A stretch of DNA of 64,000 nt from Pseudomonas fluorescens (GCF_001307155.1 NZ_CP012830.1:5826501-5890500), one strand, 5' to 3'; counted from the first letter of the stretch, positions 8,617 to 16,923 are shown. The notes: generated by a model from the sequence alone, not told the origin. Numbers and translations: made by a program.

Positions 8617-10002
8617 ATGCAACAGACTCTGAACACCACGCTGCTGATTATCGGCGGCGGCCCTGGCGGTTATGTAGCGGCGATCCGCGCAGGTCAGCTG
8701 GGCATCAGCACCATTCTGGTCGAAGGCCAGGCGCTCGGCGGCACCTGCCTGAACATCGGCTGCATTCCGTCGAAAGCGCTGATCCACGTGGCCGAGCAGT
8801 TCCATCAGACTCAGCACCACAGCCAGCATTCGGCCCTCGGGATCAACGTCTCGGCGCCGACCCTGGACATCGGCAAAAGCGTCGAGTGGAAGGACGGCAT
8901 CGTTGATCGCCTGACCACCGGCGTCGCGGCGCTGCTGAAAAAGCACAAGGTCCAGGTCATTCAAGGCTGGGCCAAGGTCATCGACGGTAAAACCGTCGAG
9001 GTTGGCGACACCCGTATCCAGTGCGAGCACCTGCTGCTGGCCACCGGTTCGAAAAGCGTCAACCTGCCGATGCTGCCAATTGGCGGGCCGATCATCTCTT
9101 CCACCGAAGCCCTGGCGCCGAAAAGCGTGCCAAAACGGCTGATCGTGGTGGGTGGCGGCTACATCGGGCTTGAGTTGGGCATTGCCTACCGCAAGCTCGG
9201 CGCCGAGGTCAGCGTGGTCGAGGCGCAGGATCGGATTCTGCCAGCCTACGATGCCGAACTGACCCAGCCGGTCAACGAAGCGCTCAAGCAACTCGGCGTG
9301 AAGCTTTACTTGAAGCACAGCGTCGAAGGCTTTGATTCACAAGCCAATACCTTGCAAGTGCGCGACCCGAACGGTGAAATCCTGAACCTGGCCACCGATC
9401 AGGTGCTGGTGGCGGTTGGGCGTAAACCCAACACCCAGGGCTGGAACCTTGAAGCGCTTAACCTGGACATGAACGGCTCGGCGATCAAGATCGACAACCG
9501 CTGCGCGACCAGCATGCGCAACGTCTGGGCCATCGGTGACCTGAGTGGCGAGCCGATGCTCGCCCACCGCGCCATGGCGCAGGGTGAAATGGTCGCTGAG
9601 CTGATCTCGGGCAAACACCGCGAGTTCAATCCCACCGCCATCGCCGCCGTGTGCTTTACCGACCCGGAACTGGTGGTAGTCGGTAAAACCCCGGATGAAG
9701 CCAAAGCCGCTGGCCTGGATTGCATCGTGTCGAACTTCCCGTTCGCCGCCAACGGCCGGGCGATGACCCTGGAATCGAAAAGCGGCTTCGTGCGGGTGGT
9801 CGCGCGGCGTGACAATCATCTGATTGTCGGTTGGCAAGCGGTGGGTGTCGGGGTGTCCGAGTTGTCGACGGCATTCGGCCAGTCCCTGGAAATGGGCGCA
9901 CGCCTGGAAGACATCGCCGGCACCATCCACGCCCACCCGACATTGGGTGAAGCGGTGCAGGAAGCGGCGTTGCGCGCCTTGGGGCACGCGTTACATCTGT
10001 AA
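8617..10002 (+). CDS. lpdV: Dihydrolipoyl dehydrogenase E3 of the BCKDH complex
   Basis: A 461-residue FAD enzyme that reoxidises lipoamide of BkdB with NAD+. Motifs in order are the FAD fold LLIIGGGPGGYVAA, the redox disulfide GGTCLNIGCIPSKAL, the NAD fold IVVGGGYIGLELG, the second FAD motif VWAIGDL and the C-terminal dimer-interface His-Glu in HAHPTLGEAVQEAAL. It is the last gene of the operon and is the LPD-Val type rather than the general Lpd of the pyruvate complex, by context. Confidence 0.96.
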   Translation: MQQTLNTTLLIIGGGPGGYVAAIRAGQLGISTILVEGQALGGTCLNIGCIPSKALIHVAEQFHQTQHHSQHSALGINVSAPTLDIGKSVEWKDGIVDRLTTGVAALLKKHKVQVIQGWAKVIDGKTVEVGDTRIQCEHLLLATGSKSVNLPMLPIGGPIISSTEALAPKSVPKRLIVVGGGYIGLELGIAYRKLGAEVSVVEAQDRILPAYDAELTQPVNEALKQLGVKLYLKHSVEGFDSQANTLQVRDPNGEILNLATDQVLVAVGRKPNTQGWNLEALNLDMNGSAIKIDNRCATSMRNVWAIGDLSGEPMLAHRAMAQGEMVAELISGKHREFNPTAIAAVCFTDPELVVVGKTPDEAKAAGLDCIVSNFPFAANGRAMTLESKSGFVRVVARRDNHLIVGWQAVGVGVSELSTAFGQSLEMGARLEDIAGTIHAHPTLGEAVQEAALRALGHALHL

Positions 10003-10010
10003 CCGCTCAA

Positions 10011-10144
10011 CTGTGGCGAGGGAGCTTGCTCCCGCTGGGCTGCGAAGCGGCCCCAATCGCGTCACTGCGATCTGCCTGATACACCGCAGTGTCCGGTTTT
10101 ACCAGTGCTGCGCACTGGAACGGGAGCAAGCTCCCTCGCCACAG
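10011..10144. repeat. REP pair (GGGAGCAAGCTCCC family), 24-bp perfect arms
   Basis: CTGTGGCGAGGGAGCTTGCT... at 10011-10034 is the exact reverse complement of 10121-10144. The left unit also includes the tail GCTGCGAAGCGGCCC. It sits just after lpdV and may protect the 3' end or act as a terminator. The rest of the gap to ilvE (to 10318) shows no gene. Confidence 0.9.
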
Positions 10145-10318
10145 GGTTTCGAATAATGAAGGGTCGGCGGCAAGTTTCGTGAGCGGGCTAAGAAATCTGC
10201 CAATCACCCGATAGTCCGGGCTGCGATTTAGGCCTGGAATGAAGTATTGTTGTCCCCATCCAGAAAAACGTCAGAAGCCTTGAACCATTCAGGCGATTGT
10301 TAAGTGATAGAGGGTGTC

Positions 10319-11338
10319 ATGGGTAACGAAAGCATCAATTGGGACAAGCTGGGTTTTGACTACATCAAGACAGACAAGCGCTATTTGTCGCACTGGCGCG
10401 ATGGCGCCTGGGACAAAGGCACCCTGACCTCCGATAACGTGCTGCACATCAGCGAAGGCTCCACTGCCCTTCACTATGGCCAGCAATGCTTCGAAGGCCT
10501 GAAGGCCTACCGCTGCAAGGATGGTTCGATCAACCTGTTCCGCCCGGACCAGAACGCCGCACGCATGCAGCGCAGCTGCGCTCGCCTGCTGATGCCGCAG
10601 GTCGACACCGAACAATTCGTCGAGGCCTGCAAGGCCGTGGTGCGTGCCAACGAGCGTTTCATTCCGCCGTACGGCACTGGCGGCGCGCTGTACCTGCGTC
10701 CGTTCGTGATCGGCGTGGGTGACAACATCGGCGTGCGTACCGCTCCCGAGTTTATCTTCTCGATCTTCTGCATCCCGGTCGGCGCCTATTTCAAAGGTGG
10801 CCTGACCCCGCACAACTTCCTGATCTCCAGCTACGACCGTGCCGCGCCACAAGGCACCGGCGCGGCCAAGGTCGGTGGCAACTACGCCGCCAGCCTGATG
10901 CCTGGCTCCCAGGCCAAGAAGGCGCACTTCGCCGACTGCATCTACCTGGACCCGATGACCCACACGAAGATCGAAGAAGTCGGCTCTGCGAACTTCTTTG
11001 GTATCACCCAGGACAACAAATTCGTCACGCCGAAATCCCCTTCGGTATTGCCGGGTATCACCCGTCTGTCGTTGATCGAGCTGGCAAAATCGCGCCTGGG
11101 CATGGAAGTCGTTGAAGGCGACGTGTTCATCGACAAGATCAGCGACTTCAAGGAAGCCGGCGCCTGCGGTACTGCTGCGGTGATCACGCCAATCGGCGGC
11201 ATCGAGTACAACGGCAAACTGCATGTGTTCCACAGCGAAACCGAAGTCGGCCCGGTCACCCAGAAGCTCTACAAAGAGCTGACCGGTGTGCAGACCGGCG
11301 ACATCGAAGCGCCAGAGGGCTGGATCGTCAAGGTCTGA
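10319..11338 (+). CDS. ilvE: Branched-chain amino acid aminotransferase
   Basis: A 339-residue fold-type IV PLP enzyme that interconverts Leu/Ile/Val and their 2-keto acids, so it feeds the neighbouring BCKDH complex or finishes biosynthesis. The PLP lysine lies in GAAKVGGNYAAS and the conserved EVGSANFFGI follows. The ATG at 10319 (MGNESINWDK) has GAGG 7 bases upstream; the frame also opens at 10304, but without a good ribosome binding site. It is separated from lpdV by 316 bases with a REP pair, so it probably has its own promoter. The length fits the larger, roughly 340-residue pseudomonad form. Confidence 0.94.
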   Translation: MGNESINWDKLGFDYIKTDKRYLSHWRDGAWDKGTLTSDNVLHISEGSTALHYGQQCFEGLKAYRCKDGSINLFRPDQNAARMQRSCARLLMPQVDTEQFVEACKAVVRANERFIPPYGTGGALYLRPFVIGVGDNIGVRTAPEFIFSIFCIPVGAYFKGGLTPHNFLISSYDRAAPQGTGAAKVGGNYAASLMPGSQAKKAHFADCIYLDPMTHTKIEEVGSANFFGITQDNKFVTPKSPSVLPGITRLSLIELAKSRLGMEVVEGDVFIDKISDFKEAGACGTAAVITPIGGIEYNGKLHVFHSETEVGPVTQKLYKELTGVQTGDIEAPEGWIVKV

Positions 11339-11356
11339 TCCAGCGCTTGCGGCACT

Positions 11357-11396
11357 GAAAAGCCCACCCATCGCTTACGCGGTGGGTGGGCTTTTT
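11357..11396. terminator. Rho-independent terminator after ilvE (likely bidirectional)
   Basis: AAAAGCCCACCCA, a short loop, then TGGGTGGGCTTTTT. A-tracts and T-tracts flank the stem on both sides, so it can end ilvE and the convergent LysR gene. Confidence 0.92.
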
Positions 11397-12288
11397 ATTG
11401 GCCGGCATCTACATCGAGCCTGGCAAACAACCACTCCAGAAACACCTGGGTCTGCTCTGTCACATCCGGCGCAACACCGTAGTAGTAACGCGGCAACGGC
11501 ATACGCAAATCGGGCAACGGACAAATCAGCCGGCCGCTCGACAGGTCATCGCCCAGCAACGAGGCCGGACACAACGCTATGCCCTGTCCCTCCACGGCAG
11601 CCTGAAGCACCGGCTGCATGTGATCGAACTGCAGCGTCATCTGAGTCGCTGACTGCGTTTCGCCGAACAACAGGGCCCAGTTGTGCCAATCCTCACGGCG
11701 AGTCTTGGCGGTCAGCAAGGTATGTCGGCTGAGGGCGTTCAAGTCGTCGAGCGGCAGACGCTTGATCAGCGCAGGCGCCGCGACCAGCAGCAATTCGTCT
11801 TCAAACAGTACCTGAGCATAAATGTCCGGCGCCCAGCCGTCGCGGCCCCGTCGAATAACGACGTCGAACCTGTCTCGTGCGTGATCGGGCGCCAGCGTGG
11901 ACGTGACCACCTCGGGTTTGATCTCCGGGTGCAGCGCCATGAACTCCGCCAGCCTGGGTGTCAGCCAGCGCTGGGCAAAGGTCGGACGGACGTTGATCTT
12001 TACGGTACGCAGCGAGGCGTGTTGCTTGAGCGCTACGGCGGCGTTGGCAATCTGTGACAGGCCCGCGCTGACCTGTTCATAGAAGCTCTGTCCCGCCGGG
12101 GTCAGCAGCGATTGCCGGATGCGCCGTTCGAACAGCAGCACGCCCAGATGTTCCTCAAGCCGTTTGATGTGACGGCTGACGGCACTGTGGCTGACATGCA
12201 GTTCCTCGGCCGCGATGCTGAAGCTCTGATGACGAGCGGCGGCCGCAAAAGCGCGAACCGCATTCAAGGGAGGGAGTTGATTAATCAT
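11395..12288 (-). CDS. LysR-family transcriptional regulator (GcvA-like)
   Basis: A 297-residue regulator. The HTH is at residues 17-48 (RHQSFSIAAEELHVSHSAVSRHIKRLEEHLGV), followed by a periplasmic-binding-protein-like effector domain. The opening PLNAVRAFAAAARHQSF is typical of the GcvA/AmpR subgroup. It is divergent from the LysE-type exporter gene, 105 bases away, so that exporter is its most likely target. Effector unknown. Confidence 0.9.
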   Translation of the reverse strand: MINQLPPLNAVRAFAAAARHQSFSIAAEELHVSHSAVSRHIKRLEEHLGVLLFERRIRQSLLTPAGQSFYEQVSAGLSQIANAAVALKQHASLRTVKINVRPTFAQRWLTPRLAEFMALHPEIKPEVVTSTLAPDHARDRFDVVIRRGRDGWAPDIYAQVLFEDELLLVAAPALIKRLPLDDLNALSRHTLLTAKTRREDWHNWALLFGETQSATQMTLQFDHMQPVLQAAVEGQGIALCPASLLGDDLSSGRLICPLPDLRMPLPRYYYGVAPDVTEQTQVFLEWLFARLDVDAGQ

Positions 12289-12393
12289 GCGTCTAATTTA
12301 GTCACATATGCCGTGCAATTAAAGCGTTTGTCACACCTCCATCGTCACGCCAATCTGCGGGCATGCAGCCGATGCCACCTGATGGAGTGAGAG

Positions 12394-13002
12394 ATGAATA
12401 GCTACGGATTGTTTTTACTGTTCGCCGCCCTGACCATTCTGAGTCCCGGGCCCGGCGTGGTGCTCACGCTGACCAATTCCCTGCGCCATGGCTGGACCGG
12501 CGCGCTGCCGGGTATCCTGGGCATCGCCCTCGGGGCGTTTGTCGTCGCCGGGATCAGCGCGACCAGCGTGGGCCTGATACTCGCGACCTCCGCGAGTGCG
12601 TTCACCGTACTGAAGTATGCTGGTGCCGCGTACCTCTTGTACTTGGGTTACAAAAGTTGGCGCACTGATCGTTTCATTCCTGAGCGCGAAGTGAACTCGT
12701 CGGGTCCTGGGTATCGCTTCGTCGAAGCGGCATCGCTGCAGCTGTTGAACCCAAAAGCGGTGTTCTTCTTTCTCGCGGTGTTCCCGCAGTTCATCGACAC
12801 CTCGACGCACTACTACCGCCAGTTTTTTACCCTGGTCAGCTCCTACAGCGTGCTGGTGATCCTGATCCACAGCAGCTATGCCCTGCTCGCCAATGCAGCC
12901 AAAGGCTGGCTGTCGAGTCAAAAAGGTTCCTGGCTGGCGGCGAAGGTGTCAGGCGTTACGTTCGCCAGCTTCGGCGTGCTGATGGCCTCGGCCAGTCGAT
13001 AG
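12394..13002 (+). CDS. LysE/RhtB-family amino acid exporter
   Basis: A 202-residue inner-membrane exporter with about six helices. The N-terminal signature SPGPGVVLTLTNSLRHGWTGALPGILGIALG is diagnostic, and LQLLNPKAVFFFLAVFPQFI marks the second half. GAGTGAGAG precedes the ATG. It probably exports an amino acid or homoserine-type lactone under the divergent LysR regulator. It converges on the ArsR gene with 11 bases between stops. Confidence 0.92.
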   Translation: MNSYGLFLLFAALTILSPGPGVVLTLTNSLRHGWTGALPGILGIALGAFVVAGISATSVGLILATSASAFTVLKYAGAAYLLYLGYKSWRTDRFIPEREVNSSGPGYRFVEAASLQLLNPKAVFFFLAVFPQFIDTSTHYYRQFFTLVSSYSVLVILIHSSYALLANAAKGWLSSQKGSWLAAKVSGVTFASFGVLMASASR

Positions 13003-13013
13003 CGAATACGCCG

Positions 13014-13784
13014 TTATGGCGAAGGACTGACAACCGCGCGACTGCCTGACTCAGTGGCACTCCGCAGGTTCACCTTCGCCAGCGCCGGCAGTTCAATCGC
13101 GAATCTGGCCGTGATCTCTTTACGCCCGGTCGCCGTCAACGCCAGCGCTCGACTGTCCAGATCCTGTGTCAGCCATTTGCGCTTGATCGCCGTTTGCAAC
13201 AACGCCGCGCCCAATGAGCCGCCGAGATGCGGGCGACGCATGCTCCAGTCGAGACAAGGGCAGGCAAAACGTCGACGCAGGCTGCTCAAGGACTTCACGT
13301 CGATGCCCAGCCCTTCGAAAAACCGCTCACCGGGTTCACTCAGCGCGTGCTGCTGATCACCCTGCTCCGACATTGCCAACCAACCCGCTTCCAGCATCCG
13401 GTCATGCAGCAGCACGGCCAAGGTGCCGGCCATATGGTCGTAGCAAGTGCGAGCAAATTGCAGGCGATCCGGGGTTCGGGGAGTAAAGGTTGGCGCGGCG
13501 TTTTGGCCGATCACCATCAGCGCTTCCAGGGCCTGGGCGACCCGTTGGTCCGCCAGGCTGTAATAACGATGACGCCCCTGAACATGCAGCCGCACCAAGG
13601 CAAGTTCCTTGAGTTTCGCCAAGTGGGCACTGGCGGTAGAGGCGCTGACGTCGGCGATCACGGCCAGTTCAGTACTGGTGCGCGCGTGGCCGTCCATCAG
13701 CGAGCAAAGGATTTTCGTTCGGGCCGGCTCGGCAATGGCTGCCGCCACTTGCGAGACGCCGATGTCGTGCTGCTCTACGTTCAT
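13014..13784 (-). CDS. ArsR-family regulator with long C-terminal extension
   Basis: A 256-residue protein. The ATG at 13784 has GGAG about 8 bases upstream; the open frame extends further, into the promoter of the P450 gene. The winged HTH (STELAVIADVSASTASAHLAKLKELALVRLHVQGRHRYYSL) fills residues 36-76. A further 150 or so residues contain FACPCLDWSMRRPHLGGSLGAALLQ. This CLDW...HLGG arrangement is common to a pseudomonad ArsR subgroup and may bind a ligand. No classical metal motif is visible in the HTH. It is divergent from the P450 gene, whose control it probably exerts. Confidence 0.85.
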   Translation of the reverse strand: MNVEQHDIGVSQVAAAIAEPARTKILCSLMDGHARTSTELAVIADVSASTASAHLAKLKELALVRLHVQGRHRYYSLADQRVAQALEALMVIGQNAAPTFTPRTPDRLQFARTCYDHMAGTLAVLLHDRMLEAGWLAMSEQGDQQHALSEPGERFFEGLGIDVKSLSSLRRRFACPCLDWSMRRPHLGGSLGAALLQTAIKRKWLTQDLDSRALALTATGRKEITARFAIELPALAKVNLRSATESGSRAVVSPSP

Positions 13785-13865
13785 ATTTCGCTCCCTGACG
13801 AATCGTCGCCCTGCCCGACTGCAGATAGTAGCAACACTTTCCCCCCACGAATAAGGCAGCGCTTC

Positions 13866-14984
13866 ATGGACCCGATCATCGCCGCGACACATACCGACCC
13901 CTACCCTTATTACGCCAGCCTGCGCGCCGACGGCGGACTTTCATTTCATCAAGGACTGAGTCTGTGGGTGGCCAGCAGCGCCCAGGCCGTTGCCGCCGTG
14001 CTGGCTCATCCTGACTGCAAAGTCCGGCCGGCCCACGAACCGGTGCCTAACGCCATTGCGCACGGCGCGGCTGGCAAGGTGTTTGGTCACTTGATGCGAA
14101 TGAACGATGGCGAACGCCAGCGCTGCCCGAGGTCGGCCATACAGCCGGGACTTGAAGTGATCGACACCGATGAAGTCAGCGCACTGGTGCGCGCCCGGTT
14201 GATCAGCCCATCTGCTGACGGACTACACAAGGCCATGTTCATGGGCCCGGTGTGCGTGGTCGCTGCGTTGCTCGGCTTTACGCCAGCCGAAGGTCGAACC
14301 CTCAGCAATCTGACGGCTGATTTCGTCGCGTGCCTGTCGCCGCTGAGCAACCCGGTTCAACTGGACACGGCCCATGCAGCGGCGGAACAGTTGAACGGTT
14401 ACTTCATAGAACGCCTCAGCGCGCAGGATCACCAAAGCCCTCTACTTGAAGGGATTCGTCAACGCCTGGCAAACCCCGACACCCTGCTCGCCAACCTGAT
14501 TGGCCTGCTTTCCCAGACCTATGAGGCCACTGCCGGATTGATCGGTAACGCCATGCTGGCATTGATCCGCAATCCGCCGCTCAAGGCTGAAGTGCAGTGC
14601 GACCCGGCGCGGGTCAACGATCTGTTGGCGGAAGTCCAGCGCCATGACCCTTCGGTGCAGAACACCCGTCGCTTCGTCAGCGCGCCTTGTGAAATCGCCG
14701 GCGTGAGTCTCAAACCCGGCGATGTCATCCTGGTACTGCTGGCCTCGGCCAACCGCGACCCACAGCTCAATGACAACCCGGACGCCTTGCTCCTCGACCG
14801 CCCAACCCGCCGCAGCTTCACCTTCGGCGCCGGCCGCCACCAGTGCCCCGGCCAGGCACTGGCCTTGAACATCGCCAGCGCCACGCTCAGCGAAATCCTG
14901 ACGCACAACGATTTGCTCGATCAGCTTGCCTGGGAGTACCGCCCGTCATTGAACGGGCGCATTCCGGTGTTTACCGAGCGGTAG
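13866..14984 (+). CDS. Cytochrome P450 with atypical I-helix
   Basis: A 372-residue soluble bacterial P450, somewhat short (usual about 400). The haem-thiolate loop is FTFGAGRHQCPG (residues 319-330) and the K-helix ExxR is EVQR in LLAEVQRHDPSVQNTRR. In the I-helix the usual AGxET(T) segment reads QTYEAT. The conserved threonine after the acid is therefore Ala, and the usual Ala-Gly pair is Gln-Thr. The change could alter oxygen activation or indicate a non-monooxygenase reaction. No ferredoxin gene is adjacent. The start at 13866 lies 81 bases from the divergent ArsR gene. Substrate unknown. Confidence 0.9.
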   Translation: MDPIIAATHTDPYPYYASLRADGGLSFHQGLSLWVASSAQAVAAVLAHPDCKVRPAHEPVPNAIAHGAAGKVFGHLMRMNDGERQRCPRSAIQPGLEVIDTDEVSALVRARLISPSADGLHKAMFMGPVCVVAALLGFTPAEGRTLSNLTADFVACLSPLSNPVQLDTAHAAAEQLNGYFIERLSAQDHQSPLLEGIRQRLANPDTLLANLIGLLSQTYEATAGLIGNAMLALIRNPPLKAEVQCDPARVNDLLAEVQRHDPSVQNTRRFVSAPCEIAGVSLKPGDVILVLLASANRDPQLNDNPDALLLDRPTRRSFTFGAGRHQCPGQALALNIASATLSEILTHNDLLDQLAWEYRPSLNGRIPVFTER

Positions 14985-14995
14985 GAGGTTCAGTG

Positions 14996-15073
14996 ATGAT
15001 CGTGGTGATTTTCGAAGCCGGAACATCGTCAGCGTTTTCAGACCCCGTCCTACAGCCATGGCACTCCGCTTGA
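14996..15073 (+). pseudogene. Possible remnant start of an antibiotic-biosynthesis-monooxygenase (ABM) gene
   Basis: A strong ribosome binding site (AGGAGG, 8 bases from the ATG) follows the P450 stop and opens a 25-codon frame beginning MIVVIFEA. This matches the usual opening of small ABM-domain monooxygenases (MIxVIFEV...). After these eight residues the resemblance ends and the frame stops at 15073. I read it as the 5' stump of a P450-linked ABM gene cut by an insertion or deletion near 15020. The eight-residue match is short, so this is tentative. Confidence 0.4.
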
Positions 15074-15115
15074 GATAGCGTCTCGTCGTACTTAACAGGC
15101 GAAACAAGGATGCGC

Positions 15116-15253
15116 ATGGCTCGTAAAAAGGACATACCAAAAGTCTGGAACCCTCCGTCGGGTGACGGTCATCACCGCACCTCTAGATACATGACGCCAA
15201 CCGAGCTTGCAGAGCGTGAGTCTCGACAGCAGGCATATGAAGACATGCTCTGA
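15116..15253 (+). CDS. Small charged protein of unknown function (45 residues)
   Basis: Translates as MARKKDIPKVWNPPSGDGHH..., ending RESRQQAYEDML. AAGGA sits about 6 bases before the ATG at 15116; an alternative ATG at 15110 overlaps that site. It is hydrophilic, with a basic N-terminus and acidic C-terminus, and has no recognised domain. It lies in a 650-base AT-richer segment together with the next gene (15303), 49 bases downstream. The two may be an operon, possibly a small effector/immunity or toxin/antitoxin remnant, but nothing in the sequence proves that. Confidence 0.5.
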   Translation: MARKKDIPKVWNPPSGDGHHRTSRYMTPTELAERESRQQAYEDML

Positions 15254-15302
15254 TCAAAGCCGGAACGGTCGACAACAAAGGCAACATTCAGGGAGTTAAA
15301 AA

Positions 15303-15662
15303 GTGAGCCTGCTCTATCAAGATCCTTCGATGAACCATGACAAAGTGAACACTCTTCTTGCTGAAGGAAAGGAAACGGATGTCATCGCCGCCCTGATCTC
15401 CATCGGTCTTAACGAGCCAGATGGAGCGTGGGCTCAGAACACTTGCCTGCACTATCTGGACAGTGAGAGTGAAAATGTTGCATCAGCGGCCATCACAGCC
15501 CTTGGTCATGTGGCACGCCGACACGGTCAACTGGAGCTAGAGAAGGTACTCGCGGCCTTTGAGCATGCGAAGGCGCGATTCCCCTCTCTTGAACCTGTCA
15601 TCTCGGACACCCTTGAAGACGTCAAGCTATTTACTGACGTATTGCCAGATAAATGCCCGTAG
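15303..15662 (+). CDS. Small HEAT-like helical protein, unknown function
   Basis: A 119-residue acidic, all-helical-looking protein. The GTG at 15303 has AGGGAG 8 bases upstream; an ATG at 15330 (MNHDKVN) is in frame but lacks a site. Two HEAT-like repeats can be seen (AWAQNTCLHYLDSESENVASAAITALGHVARRHG and KVLAAFEHAKARFPSLEPVISDTLEDV). Similar short HEAT proteins occur as immunity proteins, but no toxin gene is next to it. Codon use is less GC-biased than in neighbouring genes, suggesting later arrival. Confidence 0.7.
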   Translation: MSLLYQDPSMNHDKVNTLLAEGKETDVIAALISIGLNEPDGAWAQNTCLHYLDSESENVASAAITALGHVARRHGQLELEKVLAAFEHAKARFPSLEPVISDTLEDVKLFTDVLPDKCP

Positions 15663-15670
15663 CAGGGTCC

Positions 15671-16618
15671 TCAAGCGTTGCGATATTCAACCGTCAGGTG
15701 TGACAGCTCATGAACCGGGGCCAGCCGTTCGCGGATGGTATCGGCCGTGACGGCTGCCGAGGTCACCACGCTGACAATCGCTGCCCGGGCCTGTGGGCCT
15801 ACGCGCCAGACATGCAGGTCGGTGATGCTGACATCGCCTGTCGACTCCAGCAGCTCACGAACTTCGGCGGCGACGTGTTCATCGGTCGTGTCCAGCAGCA
15901 CTGCGGCGCTGTCTCGCATCAAGCCATAGGCCCAATTGGCGATGACGATTGCGCCGACGATCCCCATCACCGGGTCCAGCCAGACCCAACCCAGATAGCG
16001 GCCAGCCAACAACGCAGCGATTGCGAGCACGGAAGTCATCGCATCGGCCAGCACATGAACATAAGCCGAACGCAGATTGTTGTCGTGATGATGACCGTGA
16101 CCGTGACCGTGACCGTGACCGTGACCGTGACCGTGGTCATGATGCGCAGAGTTGCCGGCCAGTAAAAGCGCGCTGACGATGTTCACGGCCAGGCCCAGCA
16201 CGGCGATCAGTGTCGCTTCGGTGAAGGCCACGGTAGTCGGTTGAAACAACCGCATGACGGACTCTACAGCAATGAAGATCGAGACCAGCCCCAGCACCAT
16301 GGCCGAGGCGAAGCCCGCCAGATCCCCTACTTTGCCCGTACCAAAACTGTAGCGCGCATTACCGGCGTTGCGTCTGGCAAACCCGTAGGCAATTGCGGTA
16401 ATGCCCAGCGCACCGACGTGGGTGGCCATATGGAAACCATCCGCCAACAGCGCCATGGAACCGGTGATGTAACCGGCAATGATCTCGCCAACCATCATGA
16501 CGAACGTCAGCGCAACGACCCACAACGTGCGTCTGGCATTCTCATCGTGGGTGGCCCCCAGGAACATGTGATCGTGGGAATAACGTGAAACCTGAGGTGT
16601 ACTGCGCATGGGTTGCAT
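15671..16618 (-). CDS. dmeF: Cation diffusion facilitator, DmeF-type Ni/Co/Zn exporter
   Basis: A 315-residue CDF antiporter with six helices. The first metal site is HMATHVG in ALLADGFHMATHVGALG (HxxxH rather than HxxxD), and the second is HVLADAMTSV. A cytoplasmic His loop DHGHGHGH...HHHD lies between helices IV and V. A C-terminal regulatory domain (ITDLHVWRVGPQ) is present. DmeF proteins export Co2+ and Ni2+. I chose the ATG at 16618, just past the dmeR stop (16624); an upstream in-frame TTG at 16627 would overlap dmeR. Co-transcribed with dmeR. Confidence 0.9.
   Translation of the reverse strand: MQPMRSTPQVSRYSHDHMFLGATHDENARRTLWVVALTFVMMVGEIIAGYITGSMALLADGFHMATHVGALGITAIAYGFARRNAGNARYSFGTGKVGDLAGFASAMVLGLVSIFIAVESVMRLFQPTTVAFTEATLIAVLGLAVNIVSALLLAGNSAHHDHGHGHGHGHGHGHGHHHDNNLRSAYVHVLADAMTSVLAIAALLAGRYLGWVWLDPVMGIVGAIVIANWAYGLMRDSAAVLLDTTDEHVAAEVRELLESTGDVSITDLHVWRVGPQARAAIVSVVTSAAVTADTIRERLAPVHELSHLTVEYRNA
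16092..16133. repeat. Seven tandem TGACCG hexamers inside dmeF
   Basis: Seven perfect 6-bp copies that encode the Gly-His tract of the DmeF loop on the minus strand. Slippage would add or remove Gly-His pairs without a frameshift. Confidence 0.95.
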
Positions 16619-16623
16619 GACCT

Positions 16624-16899
16624 TCAATTTGAATAACGACGAATGGCTTGCAGCAACTCTTCAAGACCTTCGGCGCGTTCTTGATCGCTGAGCTCGGGGC
16701 TGGCCACGTGTTCACGGGCGTGGGCTTCGATGAACTGGTCCATCAGACCGTTGACCGCGCCACGGATTGCCGCGACCAGATGCAGGGTCTTGGCGCAGTC
16801 GGCTTCCGACTCCAATGCCCGCTCGACGGCTTGAACCTGGCCGGCGATACGACGAACCCGCTTCAGCAGATCGTCCTTGTGTTCGTGAATGTGCGACAT
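16624..16899 (-). CDS. dmeR: RcnR/DmeR-type Ni/Co-responsive repressor (CsoR/RcnR family)
   Basis: A 91-residue all-helical repressor. With the ATG at 16899 (MSHIHEHKDD) the metal ligands fall at His3, Cys35, His60 and His64, which are exactly the positions of the E. coli RcnR Ni/Co site. The CsoR W-X-Y-Z copper pattern is absent and so is the FrmR pattern. An ATG two codons upstream (16905) would displace His3 and is disfavoured. It precedes dmeF by 5 bases and probably represses the pair until Ni or Co binds. Confidence 0.92.
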   Translation of the reverse strand: MSHIHEHKDDLLKRVRRIAGQVQAVERALESEADCAKTLHLVAAIRGAVNGLMDQFIEAHAREHVASPELSDQERAEGLEELLQAIRRYSN

Positions 16900-16900
16900 A

Positions 16901-16923
16901 CCCATACCCCCTATACCTATCTA
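16901..16923. promoter_or_regulatory. G-tract operator candidate for DmeR
   Basis: Read on the minus strand, the sequence before dmeR contains ATAGGTATAGGGGGTATGG. A G-run flanked by TA-rich half sites is the form of RcnR-family operators. The site abuts the start codon, consistent with autorepression. Confidence 0.55.

Noticed and set aside
6541..9318. 925-codon open frame on the minus strand
   Set aside because: It lies fully opposite the bkd genes and reads as a GC-rich antisense frame with His/Asp/Arg-biased, domain-free sequence; the sense genes carry clear enzyme motifs.
10145..10303. Start of ilvE at 10304
   Set aside because: The ATG at 10319 has the better ribosome binding site and fits family length.
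16075..16140. TGACCG tract as a CRISPR or minisatellite locus
   Set aside because: Six-base unit inside the dmeF coding frame, coding Gly-His; no spacers.
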